The position numbers and the translations under genes are program-made. Shown here in pieces: positions 45,251 through 58,300 of a DNA stretch of 64,000 nucleotides (its first letter is position 1; each line of letters begins with the position of its first letter). Origin of the DNA: Agrostemma githago (Eukaryota > Streptophyta > Magnoliopsida > Caryophyllales > Caryophyllaceae); contig OY288261.1 of NCBI GenBank assembly GCA_958450325.1, positions 13,877,277 through 13,941,276 on the forward strand. Direction: 5' to 3'. The notes under the pieces were generated by a model. It made no database searches, was not told where the DNA came from, and saw nothing but the letters and a program-made list of their open reading frames with translations.

Positions 45251-47697
45251 TGTAGACATCCACATTTGGCCGCTAGGTGTCTATAGCAGTTTCCAAAAAC
45301 ACTCGATGATGATCGGACGCAAACATGCTTTAGCATACTCGAATATGGGCTCAAAATCGTTAGTTTATGGCTTGGGCTTTTTACGGGGTACAAATCTCAC
45401 AAAACCAACCTCAAATCCAAGCCCAGTGGGTCATTTCCAATCAAATAAGACTAATTTGGGTCAAAACCGACACCAAGGGCGAAGCTGTCTTTTAGCGACC
45501 GAGTCAAACCCCGGTCAAAGGCATTTCCGAGACATATAAATCAGTCACGCCACTTCGAAGGTCTGATTTGAAGTCAAAGACTACACAAAAATCAGCTACA
45601 AAGAGGATTAAAACAACTAAACTTCATCATTAGAGATAAAATTCTATCTTTCCTCCCACCCGTCTAGACCCACTTGATCGAGTGGACCCGCCCACTCGGT
45701 CGAGTAGGTTCGTATAACCCGCAGGAACCGGTATCAGACCGGGCACTCGATCGAGTGTCATGCAGCACTCGATCGAGTGGCCTCGTTTCTATCCGGAACC
45801 GGAATCTATTCCTATCAAAACCGGGTGTTTCCTCCCATCTACAACCGGCTTTTCCTATCCAAAACGGGTGTTTCTTCTCATCCAAAACCGGTACCTTTCC
45901 TAGCCAAAGCCGGGTACCCTCTCCTATAAATACACCCCTTTGCAAACACAACAATAACACATGATTCAACAACAATTCACAACCCCAGAAAATTCAGCAA
46001 TCCTATACTTTTACAACCCCAATTTATATTAGGAAACCCGAGATCAAAACTCGTCAAAGACCCGAGAGAAAAACTCGTCAAATCCCTTCCCAATTATACA
46101 CACCATAACTCTCTTATATACATCTTAACGCTCCCGCGCCTAGACCGCTACTACGAGTCCATTTTCGAGATAATTAAGCATGTAGGTTGACGGTGTTACA
46201 AATCCCGCTTTCTCCTCTCTTCCCTTTTTTTCGTCCTTCTCGTCTGTCAGTCTTGTGTCGTCGTAGTCACGTTTTTTATTTCTTTTCCTTTTCTCGTTTC
46301 TAGTATCGATATTATCGTACTATCATAAATAAAACGTTATCCCTAAGATGCGATATCGACTCTATAGTCGAATGTCGGATCCAAAGGAATCAATCAATAA
46401 ACCATATTAAGCACGATCCCGTAGACGCCGAAATAATGGTCACATGGTCCGAAAAGACTAATACGACATTATAACGCAAAGGGAAACATCTCATCTTAAC
46501 TAAGCTTAAAACGGTTTACAAACATCTTTTTACAAAATTCACTCTAAATATTAGATATTGATTTTATAATCAAATATCGAATATGACGAGTATCGAAAAC
46601 TAAATCGGGCGTAAATCGTATTATATTTTCACACGATTTAAAAAAAATTATCGATTTCAAGACTAAGAGCAAATTCACGAACTACTGTTCGCATAGGAGG
46701 CACTCGACCGAGTGCCTAGCCCACTCGATCGAGTGGCATCCCAAAATCGGGCAGAAAGTTTTTTTGAGGACCACTCGGTCGAGTCCCTCCATGACTCGAT
46801 CGAGTGGCGCCTCAAAATTTGGGCAGAAGGTTTTTCCGAGGTCCACTCGGTTGAGTCCTTCCATGACTCGATCGAGTGGCCTTTGTCACGTCAAATCCGT
46901 GAGTCCTTCAACATATTCCAAGCCCCGATAAAATTCTTTTAATGACTTCGGTCGTCCCGTGCTAAATCCATCACGTGTTCATCTTTTCAAAACTATGCAT
47001 TGTATCATATTCACATCATCCAATTTGTTTATGCTCCGTCATTATCGCAATTGTATCATATTGTCGCTTGTTGTATTTCCGGGTGGTATGCCACTCGTAT
47101 ATTGTAATCTATTGTCGCACTCTTTTTTTTTTGTTTTTTTGTTTTATTGTACTAAAATGAACCTCGCATGCTAAAATAACTTTGACGTTAGTTTAGATGC
47201 ATTAAACGACGTAGTTAAACGTAATTAACATGTTTAGTTCAAAAAGCATTCTTTGCATAACATTCAACCGTCAAACTAACGTGCATACACGAAAAACGGA
47301 CGATATCTAAATAGAGGCCGCAAAGTGCGGACGCGGTTGGGTGTCCTTTGTAGGCTTCCCAACACGTACCCTCACCCCTTACTCAGAACCATGGTTTCCG
47401 GATGTCTGAAACCGTTGGCACACGAGAGTCATTCAATACACGGTAGCCGATAATGTCGGTATCGGTATCGCAATGCAAAGTGACGAACCCCATAAACTCT
47501 GAAATCGAAATGGGCGGTACTCGCTGCACGGCCCACTAAGATATAGAGTGGGTTCGAATGGGCCCGAACTCCCACAAAGTTCGGTGGCAACTCCATTTCG
47601 ATTTAAATTTCAACCCGAGATCCATCTCACACGAGATTCATTCGCCTCCCCAAACCCGTGCGTGACCGCGTCGGGGTGGACCTATCTCATGTCCACA
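45251..47697 (+). repeat. 3' LTR of Tat copy B
   Basis: 2447 bp, TGTAGACATCC... to ...CATGTCCACA. Upstream of the TATA box (CCTATAAATA, 45923-45932) lie CACTTGATCGAGTGG, CACTCGGTCGAGT and two CACTCGATCGAGTG palindromes (45670-45780). A second cluster of six (46700-46880) lies downstream. It is diverged from copy A, so it is a different subfamily. Confidence 0.88.
46700..46880 (+). repeat. Second ACTCG-NN-CGAGT palindrome cluster in the LTR of copy B
   Basis: Alternating CACTCGACCGAGTG / CACTCGATCGAGTGG and CACTCGGTCGAGT / GACTCGATCGAGTGG pairs with a repeated ATTTGGGCAGAAGGTTTTT-like spacer (period about 75). Confidence 0.8.
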
Positions 47698-47702
47698 TCT
47701 AC

Positions 47703-47834
47703 ATTTTACAGATCCACAAAAAGTGAGTATGTCACATTTTACGGATCTGTAAAACGTAGGTATCTCACGTTTTACATATCCGCAAAACGTGAGTATGCCA
47801 CGTTTTACAGATCTGTAAAACGTGAGATAACTAC
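47703..47834 (+). repeat. 33-bp tandem repeat with a palindromic core, four copies
   Basis: Units start at 47703, 47736, 47769 and 47802. The core in the last unit, GTTTTACAGATCTGTAAAAC, is a perfect 20-bp palindrome, followed by a spacer like GTGAGTATGCCAC. It lies in the 206 bp between copies B and C. Confidence 0.88.
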
Positions 47835-47903
47835 GTGTTGCACCTTTTTTTTTAAAAATAAATAAAAATAAACCGTAATATACATCTTCGATTAATTACA
47901 CAT

Positions 47904-50168
47904 TGTAGACACCCATATTTTGACCGCCAGGTGTCTATGCAGTTTCCGACAAACACCCGATGATGATAGGACGCAAACGTGCTTTAATATACTCGAAAAC
48001 GGGCTCAAAATCATTGGCATTTGGCTTGGGCTTTTTATGGAGTACAAATCTCACAAAACCAACCTCAAAATCAGGCCTAGTGGGTCGTTTCGAGTCAAAT
48101 AAGACTAATTTGGGTCGAATCCGACACCAGGGGCAAAACCGTCTTTTAGCGACCGAGTCAAAACTCGGTCGAATATATTTTCGAGAGTCACGGGTCAGCC
48201 GTGTCACCCCACGTGACTGATTCGAGCTCAAACGCTACAAAAAATCAGCTACACAAAATATTAAACAAATCCGTTTAAGGATAGGATTCGATCTCAAGTA
48301 GGAATTCTATCCGAATACCGAATCAAACACTCGAGCGAGCATGGGATACTCGGCCGAGCAGCCTATTTTCAGCCGAGATTTGTTGCTTCTTCACCAAGTA
48401 ACGGAATTTACGTTCCTCTCGACTTCTTACTTTTCCTATCCTAAGCGGTAGTTCTCACCCAAACATCTCTCCTAGCCAAGGTCGGGAATTTTCCTATAAA
48501 TAGGCCCCTTGCACACACAATTCAGAAATCTATCAAATACACATAAACTTTATTATTCATCACGCATCTACAATCCACGAAAAATACACTAAGCAACGAG
48601 AAACCGATAGTATATCCGAGACCCGACGAAACCGGCCACCTCTTACCCTTTACACGTCCGAACCAAAACCACCATAACTCACCGACATTAACTCGACGCT
48701 CCCGTGCCCTAGCCACATTCCAACGAGCCCCGATCCGAGTAAACAAAGCATGTAGGTTAAGGGTGTAAAATCAAACCCGATTTCTCTCTTCTCTCTTCCT
48801 TTCTCTTGTCTTTTCCTCGTTTTTTTTTGTCCTCGTCCTAGTGTCGTCGTCGGTTTTTTTTTTATGGGTCGTTCGTCGCATATTTTTTATTTTTTCTAAT
48901 ATCGATACCACAAATTTTTTTTTATAAAACAAAACGTTCTTAAAATACGATATCGATTCTCTAATCGAATATCGTATCTAACAAGAACTAAATTAAATAT
49001 CGTTGATATTAAAAATATCGTCACATGGTTTCATAAAACAAAACACGACGATTTTTAACATGGAGAGATCCAAACATCATTTTTTTTACAAGACGATTTA
49101 CAAAACCTTTTTTTTCTTTTCTAAAAAACTATTCCGAGTATTTAATATCGATTTCATAATCGAATATTGAATATAACGAATGTCGCGAAATTAAGCCGAG
49201 TATAAATCATGTAATATTTATACGCGATTTAATAAAGCAATAAATTTTCCGAAAAACAATTTCGAAAACAGCCCGGGACGCGAGTCGCGTGCGTCCCGGG
49301 CGAGTCGCCTTCTCGCGCGAGTCGCCCCCCTCCCGGGCGAGTCGCGTGGTCTCCTGGAAAACGCGACACAAATAATCAATTTCGGTTTATTTTATTATTC
49401 TTCGAACATCGTTTTTTAGACAAAACAGCGGGTTTTAGGCATATTTCAGATCTCGATATATTTTTCCTTGACCTCGGTCAACACGTGTTAATCCGTCACG
49501 TGTCGCAAATTTTTCAAAATCATGCATATTATCGTATTTATATTTTTTTTATTCAATCGTTACTAACACGTTTTTTCATCTTTTTAGCAACTTTTTTTCA
49601 TCGTTTGTTTTATTATACTAAAGCGAATCTCACATGCTAAATTCAACTTTGACGTTAATTTTCATGCATTAAACCGACTTAGCAACCCATTCAATTCCTC
49701 GCATGTTTAGGGAAAATAATGTTTGCATATCATTTCATCGTTCTACTAACACGCGTATTAAAAAATCAAACGATATCCTAGTAGAGGCCGCTAATGTGCG
49801 GGCGGGGTTGGGTGTTCTTTGTGAACTTCCCAACACGTACCCTCACCCCTTACTCAGAACCTCGGTTTCCGGATGTCCGAAACCATTGGCAACGAGAGTC
49901 ATTCAATACACGGTATCCGATAACGTCGGTATCGGTATCAAATGCAAAGGGACGAACCCAATAAACTCTGACATCGGAAATGGGCCGTATTTTGTACACG
50001 GCCCACTACGACATAGAGTGGGTTCGAACGGGCCCGAACTCCCACAAAGTTCGGTGGCGACTCCAACTTCGATTTAAATTTCAATTCGATCCATTCTCAT
50101 ATGGAGATTCATTCGCCTCCCCAAACCCGCGCGTGGCCACGTCGGGGTGGACCTATGTCATGTCCACA
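47904..50168 (+). repeat. 5' LTR of Tat copy C
   Basis: 2265 bp, TGTAGACACCC... to ...CATGTCCACA. Palindromes CACTCGAGCGAGC and TACTCGGCCGAGC (48330-48361) lie upstream of the TATA box CTATAAATAG (48494-48503). A GC-rich cluster of GGGCGAGTCGCG-type repeats (49270-49346) lies in the middle. Confidence 0.9.
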
Positions 50169-50171
50169 ATT

Positions 50172-50189
50172 TGGCGACTCCGCTGGGGA
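50172..50189 (+). other. Primer-binding site of Tat copy C
   Basis: TGGCGACTCCGCTGGGGA, three bases after the LTR; one base different from copy A. Confidence 0.78.
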
Positions 50190-51246
50190 TTAACTGATGC
50201 GTGACTTACCATCGGCATCCTCAGGGTGAGACTCGAATAGAAATCGTTTGACTAGTACAATACCCGTTTTAGTTTTACGGTTCATGCATAACCCCATATT
50301 TTCCCGGGCCGGTACTGGTGACCGACGTCCCACTATACTATTGGTGTAGTCCAAATTGGATATGGCAAAGGTGTCCATAGCCGATTCGTATGGGTTTTAC
50401 GGCATGTTCTAAGCTCAACTCGACTTAGGAAGTCTGCCCCGATTCTCGATAGCCTATGTACACTGGTATAGACCCTTACAGACTGACCGAGACTTAGAAT
50501 TAGAGCATACATGGCGTCGTTATACTACTTCCATGACTACATGCTACCTGATTTACAAGTCGTCTTTCAAAAACCGTCATTTTCAAAATTGCATCCTTTT
50601 CAAAATATCCAATTTCAAAACCCGAGACATATACCGAATTTAGGATTTACGATTTTACTCAAAATAGCCTATTTTTAGCCGGTATTATGCCCATTTTAAA
50701 ACTCGAAAATATTTTCGAAACTTTTCAAACCCGTCACCCGGCCCACCTTTTCCATTTTTTCGAAAAAGGCCGTGTTTCTCTCCCGAATTTTTCGGGCTTT
50801 CAAAAATCATATTTCGAAACCTTCCTCTTCTTAGGACTTCCCGTATTTAGCAGTGTCGGGTCGTGTCTTAAGTCGTCAAAGTCTCTAGCGTCGAAACTCC
50901 GTCGATCTTATATCATGGATTTCCTCCCTATCCCAGTCCACCATATTTGACTAAGGCAAGGCCCACCCACGTAGGACATAATCCTACAAGGGTTGGCCCG
51001 TCTACACAATCGAGTCCAAAGTCTGGGGAATGTCTCACGTGGACCTCCTTTCGAACAGGGCCCAGCCCACACGGCTGGATCCTAAAAGAGGCCCACCTTT
51101 CACGAGTCACCCGTCTAAGTGTCTTTTCCGAGTCGCTTCTTTCCTAATCTTCTTTTCCCTTGCTCAGGATGTACTTTTGTTCTAGGATTTGGGTTAGTTG
51201 CTGATTACGCGGTGTTCTTACTGACAGACCACCCTTCACCCAAACC
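50190..51246 (+). other. Untranslated leader of Tat copy C
   Basis: Collinear with the leader of copy A (GATTTTACTCAAAATAGCC at 50649, CGATCTTAT near 50903) but shorter. No gene. Confidence 0.65.
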
Positions 51247-54056
51247 ATGACGAAAGAAGCCATTGATGAGTTGACAGCCTTGTTGGCCAAGCTACAAGAC
51301 CAATTGACACAGATGAGACAGGACCAGATCGCCATCCTCACCCGGGTAAGCGCCGTGGAACAAGGAACTCCTAACAGTGGAGTCGATGATGACGGGCCGT
51401 TAGCTGAACTGGCCAGCGCGGTCCACAAACTGCAAGAACAGGTCCACACGACCACCAGCAACACCATCCACACGGAGAATGCTCGGGCTTATTCGCCCCT
51501 GACTGATGAGTTGCCCGCTAATCTCAACTTGACGGGCCTACCCATGTTCGATGGGACTGAAGACTCGGTACTCCATATCCGGACTTTGAAGGAGTTTATG
51601 GCAGTTAAGAGGGTCAAATCGACCATGTTCAAGCATCTCTTTGCTTCATCCTTGGACAAGCACCCGAGAGCCTGGTACTACATGCTTGATTCCAAGAAAT
51701 ACAAAAATGGGACGATGTTGCAACGGAATTCGCCCGAAACTATGCGGATAACACCAAGATCCAGACTACCATGCGTACTCTAGAGGTCATGGCCCAAGAG
51801 CCTAAGGAAGGTTTCACCAAATACCTTCAGAGGTGGAGGGCTGAAAGTGTGAAGCTGGTGGACAAGCCCCGCGAAAAAGTCTTGGTGGAGGCCTTTGTCA
51901 AAAACCTCCTCCCTTCTTACCGGATCCATCTCCGGTACGCCATCATACCCAATTTCGCCACCTTGACTGAGATAGGTACGAGAATCGAAGACGAATTAAG
52001 GTTAGAGAGCCTTACTAAGGCCTCAACTAAAGGATATCAAGGAGCCAGTTCGTCTTCCGGCAAGCCCGCAACTACAACTGCGGCCCGTAGCATCTTTGAC
52101 GAGGTCAATCTACTAGACACCTCGACCAAAAAGAATACTACAGCCCGAGTATTCACTGACATAGGGACTACTTATGCTCACGCCTTACAAAGGCTATCTT
52201 CTAAGGGCCTGATCCAGCCGATAGGCCCGATTCCGGAAGTTCCCGTCGAAAAACGGTCCAAGAGCTACAACGTCCAGGCCTATTGCCACTATCACCGAGG
52301 CAACGGGCACGACACTGAAAAATGATGGAAGTTGAAGCATCTCATTCAAGATCTGATCGAAAGTGGGAAGATACCACTACCCAGTGATAAGCCGAGTAAC
52401 AAAAATAATCCTCTTGGTACTCACGCCATTTTTACTGGAGAAGTAGTCGACTGTACTCATATCATTTCCCCTTTCATCCCCCAAATCAACGGGATATGGA
52501 ATGATGATGAAGATGACGTTTACCTGGTTAAGGGGGAAGCTGTCCCCATCACCGTCGAAGAAATCCGGAAGGCCAGAACCAAGGCCCTGGCCGGCACAAA
52601 CGTCATCGCAGCCGGACCTTCGGCCTCGGGAGCCGTTACTGAACCTGCCAGGGCGGAACCTACACCCGAAGAACCAAGTGCTGACATGGCCCTAGTCAAA
52701 CAACTAAAGAGGGTCCGAACCGATCTTACTATATGGCAGCTATTGGTTAGTTCTCAAGAACATCGGGCAGCACTTACTAAGGCTCTCGATGAAATCAAGG
52801 TTGACTCATTGGTTACCCCCACCGAGATGGTAGCCACTATTTTGCCTCACCTTAAAGGCAAATCCAAGGGAGAAGGCCCACTTATCACCTTCTCCGAGTC
52901 CGACCTTCCACCGTTTGGGGCCGCCCATAACTTGGCCCTATGTATCACGGTGATCTGCCGAGGCAAGTATCTACCCATGACCCTAATTGATGACGGGTCC
53001 GCTGTAAACGTCCTTCCCTTAAGGACTGCTAAAGCTCTCGGCATTACCGAGGCTGACTACCTTCCCACTGCACAAACTATCCAGGCTTTCGATGGGAGCC
53101 CAAAATCAGTTGCTGGGGCCGTTAAACTAACCATCATAATAGGCCCGATCGAGAAAGAGCTAGAATTCCAGGTGATCGATGTCACCTCATCTTTCAATTT
53201 GCTACTTGGAAGGCCCTAGATCCACGCGGTCAAAGCCGTATCCTCCACTCTCCACAGAAAGGTCAAGTTACCTTTACAAGACGGGGTCATCACTCTCGAA
53301 GCTATCCCCATAGCCGTGTCAAGCTGCAACACGGCAGGCCCAACCGATCCGCGAGGTTTCAATTTCGTGGGGATGATCGAGGAAGAATATCTTTTTCGGC
53401 CCTATTTCACTACTAGCATCGACACGATGCTGCAAAACTTGGGCTACCTACCAGGGGCTACTTCGAGGCCCAATCTCCCGGCTGGCAAGATCGTCGAGGT
53501 CCTGAATGACAGAGAGTCTCGATTCGGCTTGGGCTACACCATGACCCAGGGAGATATGAGCCGAACAAACGCAATCAAGTTTGTCACTCCCGTGTCCGGA
53601 GCCATCCAAATGGGCCTCTATCAGCCCACTATCTCGTATCCCGAGACCAAATTGGCTCGGGAATATAATTTCATCCCGGATGATATCTTTGCCCTCATCC
53701 AGTCTGAATCAAAGGAAAGTGCAGATAACACTGAGCCCATGTTGGGGCTCCTGTTCGGGGAAGATAAGATCATTCCGACCCCCAAGGAAGAGCTGGTAAG
53801 CCTAATCCTTCGCAACAACAAGTTCGATCCGACCAAGCTGATCTCTGAAGTCGGTGCTAATACCGGAAAAAGGGCTTGGAGGAAGACGATCAAGTGGACC
53901 GACAGCGAGGGTCGAGTTTACAAGCTCACTACTGGTGAAGGGGACATGTGGGACGCGGAGTCCGAGTCCGAGTCTGAGTCTGCGTCAGAGTCGGAGTCTG
54001 AGTCCAACTTTAGAGGGTCCAGTACTAGAATTGAGTCTGTAACCCCCTTCCTTTAG
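51247..54056 (+). pseudogene. Gag-protease polyprotein of Tat copy C (degenerate)
   Basis: Starts MTKEAIDEL with a coiled-coil N-terminus (LLAKLQDQLTQMRQDQ). The gag core includes the conserved SLDKHPRAWYYML. A one-base frameshift near 51712 moves reading to the frame open from there. The knuckle CHYHRGNGHDTEK has lost its last cysteine to a TGA stop (52324-52326). In the same frame follows the retroviral-type aspartic protease, with LIDDGSAVNVLP at about 52990 as the active-site loop and LLLGRP before a TAG stop (53217-53219) where the family has Trp. The frame continues with a protease-to-pol linker and a Glu/Ser run (53960-54000), ending at TAG 54054-54056. Pol starts in another frame nine bases later, which may be the natural gag-pro/pol arrangement of this lineage. 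Confidence 0.88.
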
Positions 54057-54064
54057 TCACACCT

Positions 54065-55308
54065 ATGGGAGTCTCGGAGTCTGTCCCGAGAGCACTCCCC
54101 ATCCCGCCTCTGACCAACGATCAGATGGCCGCTCTCTTTGAGCTGCTTTCAAAATTCTCTATCAATAATAACGATAACCGTTCTGCTTACGACTTGTCTT
54201 ATTTTCAAAACATTTTCAAAGATTTTACTTGCAATGACAATGAGAAACCCGACGAACATGTACCACTACCTCCGCATCTAGTCGAGCAACTCGAACAAAG
54301 GGAATCCCGAGATCCGGTAATTGAGGAAACTGACTCCATCAATGTAGGAACCCCTTTAGAGCCTCAGATGCTTAAGTTGGGTTTATCCTTAGATCCCGAG
54401 GAGAAACAACAATTCACGGATCTCCTCCATGAATTCAAAGACGTCTTCGCATGGTCCTACAAGGACATGCCGGGAATAGACCGGGAGATAGCCGAACACC
54501 GTATACCCATCAAAGACGGGTGTAAGCCGGTAAAGCAAAAACTCCGAAGAATGAGGCCCGAATGGTCTCTCAAAGTCAAAGAAGAAGTCGACAAACAATT
54601 CAAAGCGGACTTTATACAAGTGTTTGAATATCCAGACTGGGTTGCAAACATCGTACCAGTACTCAAGAAAGACGGCAAGGTACGGGTTTGCGTAGATTTC
54701 CGGGACCTTAATAAGGCCAGCCCGAAAGACGATTTCCCGTTGCCACACATCGATATACTGGTGGACAACACGGCCGATCATGCCCTTCTATCATTCATGG
54801 ACGGGTATGCCGGATACAATCAAATCAAAATGGCGAAAGAGGACATGAGTAAGACCACCTTCATTACGCCGTGGGGTACTTACTGTTACACCGTTATGCG
54901 TTTGGGCTTATCAATGTCGGGGCCACTTATCAACGGACCGCCACTACCTTATTACATGACATGATGCATAAGGAAGTAGAGGTTTATGTGGACGACATGA
55001 TCGTTAAGTCCAAAGACCGAAACGAGCATATTTCGGCCCTCAGAAAGTTTTTCACCGGGTTACGCAAGTACAACATGAGGCTGAACCCTCAAAAATGCAG
55101 TTTTGGGGTAACATCGGGCAAGTTACTGGGCCATATCGTCAGCTAACGCGGCATCGAGGTTGACCTAGCCAAAATCAAGGCCATTACCGAGATGCAGCCG
55201 CCTAAAACCGAAAAGAAGATTAGGGGGTTTCTCGGGAAAGTCCAATATATCAGTCATTTTATTTCGAAGCTAACCATAGTATGTGAGCCCATTTTCAAGA
55301 AGCTGAAG
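54065..55308 (+). pseudogene. Reverse transcriptase of Tat copy C (degenerate, split by a solo LTR)
   Basis: 54065-54964 encodes the pol N-terminus (DLLHEFKDVFAWSYKDMPG, HRIPIKDGCKPVKQKLRRM) and RT with VCVDFRDLNKASPKDDFPLP and FMDGYAGYNQIKM. A one-base deletion near 54900 shifts the frame. RT continues in the frame of 54871-55146, with FGLINVGATYQR and the catalytic YVDD (about 54985-54996), and LNPQKCSFGV. A TAA stop (55144-55146) follows, then the frame reads on to IRGFLGKVQYISHF and KKLK at 55308, where the solo LTR interrupts. The coding joins in frame after the insertion at 59682. Confidence 0.9.
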
Positions 55309-58300
55309 TGTAACACCCGCTATTTTTCCTAGCGTTTTTATCAATACCGTTATGATTTTATTATAACTCTGTCACATTTCGGCCTTGCATTTCATCTTTT
55401 TCCAGGTTTTTTTTTTATTTTTGAGTTTAATGATATTTATTTATAGTTTAAAAGATTTTAATTCTTTTAAATCTATTTATTTTATTTTCTTCGTAAACTA
55501 ATTAATTTTCCGCGAGGAATTCTATTTTTCTTTGAATTGACGGTTTTAAGCTCGAATTTAAGTTATTTCTTTTCCTACAAATGTCTAAATATATTTATAT
55601 AATATTTTCAACTAAGAAATAATTTTATTTATGAAAATTTAGCCATTAATGATTTTATTATGAAATTTCGTAAATAATTAAATTCCAACGTGAGGTTTAC
55701 TCGAATTGCTTTGAAATACCTTTAATAATTTTACGATCATCTTTTTAATCAACCTACAATTATTTTTGGACCCCTTCCCACCATTTTGGACCGTGACCCC
55801 CATGTCACACTACTACTACTACATATTTTTACAACTTATTATTTTTTATGTTTTTAAGAGAACAATTATTTCACAAGATATTTTTACCATGTTTTAATGT
55901 GATGATTCATGCAAAAACTTTTCAACCTCCACATACATCATTTTGGCCAAGTTGTGTAGTATGCATCTACCTTGTTTTCACCAATTTTAAAAGGGTTTTT
56001 TTTTTGCTTAATCCTTTCACTTTTTTTTTCTCATTCAATTTACACCAATTTTAATCAAGGCAAATACCTCATCTTTTTATCTCTTTTGGTTCATGAAATC
56101 TGATTTTTTCAGCAGCCATTTCTGGCCAGAAAACCGTCTTCAACCATCGCCTTCCGTCTCCTATTTTTCTCTTATTTCGATCCTCTTTTCGTCTCCTTCG
56201 TTAAGGAAGTAATCGATTTCTTTTCCAATCATTTTCACCTTGTTTTTCCAGCGATCTTATGGTACTTTCATACCATGGATGTCATGTTTTTTTAGTATTT
56301 TTGGAGGATCCGGAAGCGGACAAATACATCGTCGACTCGGACTTAGATTAAAGGTAACATCGACGTTACTCGGTATTGCATGATTTTATTTGTGTAATTG
56401 CATGTATATTTTTATATTTTATTTTTTTTTGACAATATATGTATGTCAAATAATCTGGAAAAAAATTAAAAGTTGAAAATTTGCATGTTTCGGTATTTTT
56501 ATCGCTTTTACGAGATTAACGATTAATTGTTATATTAATTTTTAAAATCGTAATATTCGGCCTAAACATGTAATATATGATAATATTCTGTAAAAATGAT
56601 ATTTTTGATAGTTTGGTATTTTTCTGATATTTTTGATATCGATTATTGAATTATTACCGTTTACGGACAAAAATGATTAAAAGCCGATTTTTAGTTCTAG
56701 CACTTAAACATTTTATTTTAATCTGAAATTTTTCTTGGATAAACCTTCTGATGAAAAAGAATTTTCTGAATTTTTTCATAATTTTTCGGAAATGTTAAGT
56801 GGGTGAATTAATTAATCACTTTAAATCATCGTTTATCGTTAAAACCGTGTTTGTCGTTTAAATTCTCGATTTCTGGTCTTTTGTTTAAATCTGGAAAAAA
56901 AATATGTTTATGATGGTTTCATAATAAAATGTAATTTTAAGATTTTTAGTGCTTTAATAAAATGTTAGGAACGATAAGTTTTATTAATGAAATCGTTAAT
57001 TGTGAAAACGAGTTTTAAATGACGGTTTTGTTGGAATTTGTTAAATCTGGAATTCTGGAAAATCATGATTTTTAAGTTTAATAATAATAAATTTTGGATG
57101 TTAATACTTAAATCGTTTTGTAATTACTATTTTTATTAATCGTTATTGTCGAGATTAGACGATTAACAAGAAAACCCCTTTAAAAACCGAGTTTAAGGAT
57201 TCTGGAAAATTTTCTTTTCTGGACAGAATGTCCATAAATATATTTTAACTATTTTACGTAATTTTTGTAGTATTTATTAAAGTCTTTAATTAATAAGTAT
57301 TGTTTTTCGGACAAATTGTGATTTATCGTTAAAATGTTTCGTCTTACCTAAAAGAATTATTTTTTCCAGCCATTTTGAAAATATTTAAATCTGAAACTTT
57401 AAGAGTTAAATCATCCCTTAACATACTCTAAATATGTTCAATGCTTTAATTAAATAAAAAACGTTAAAAGATTTAATTTGACATTTGCCGTAAAATCCTA
57501 TTTATAATCCTATTGTCGAAACTAATAATAATTAGGGAATTTTAATTTTATAAACTTTGAAAACACCCTAATTAGTAGTACTAAAGTGTTTAAGACATTT
57601 TTAATTTTTTTATAAACACTTGTATGGTTTTTCAATAATTTCATAAACTCAAATGTTCTCACTTTAACAATTAATATCGTTAAGGCCGAAAGTATTAGTT
57701 TTATAAATCTATATCGTTTGCTAAAAATGTTGTGTTAGTATGAACTAATATTTTCATTATTTTGATATGATGTTATTTTTAGTAAAGTTTCTAAAAATAG
57801 AAGTTTCCTAAAATATAAAGTTTCCTCTTTTAGAAAGTGATCCTTTTTCCTTTTATTCTCTTATTGTTTATAATGATTATATCTTTTGACTATCGATAAA
57901 GGCTTTGTTTTGGAGTTATGGAACAAGGGCAAGTGTGAGGTTAGAGTAATATAATCTAGGGTCTACGTTTTTGCCATCAACTATAAGGCTAGTGTATCAG
58001 GAATCGGTACATTGGTTGTTGAACCGGGTGACAGGTATCCCGGGAGTTGTGTACATTTTGACCTTAAGCTTAGGCCTCGCAGTAAGTCACCGTCATAAGT
58101 TGAACTGGGTGACAGGTAATCCCAGGAGGGGTGTGCATTATCTTAAACTAGGGCCACGCATTTATAAGTCGCCGCTCTATTATGGTTGAGTAGCCTAGTT
58201 AGAGACCGAAGTTTGATTTGTTTGAACTAGGGGTGAGCAGAAAAATCCGATACGGTTTTATTATCCGTATACGATATGGTATACGGTTGCAATTATACGG

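Larger units (their letters stand above)
36703..47697 (+). mobile_element. Tat-lineage gypsy retrotransposon, copy B (5' truncated, non-autonomous)
   Basis: Homology to copy A begins abruptly at about 36705 within the leader, so the 5' LTR, primer site and first part of the leader are missing. It continues through a gag remnant, an inverted solo LTR (39774-43581), the post-pol motif (43603), a tandem hairpin array (44543-45072) and a complete 3' LTR (45251-47697). It carries about 300 bases (37020-37315) absent from copy A. No pol. Confidence 0.85.
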
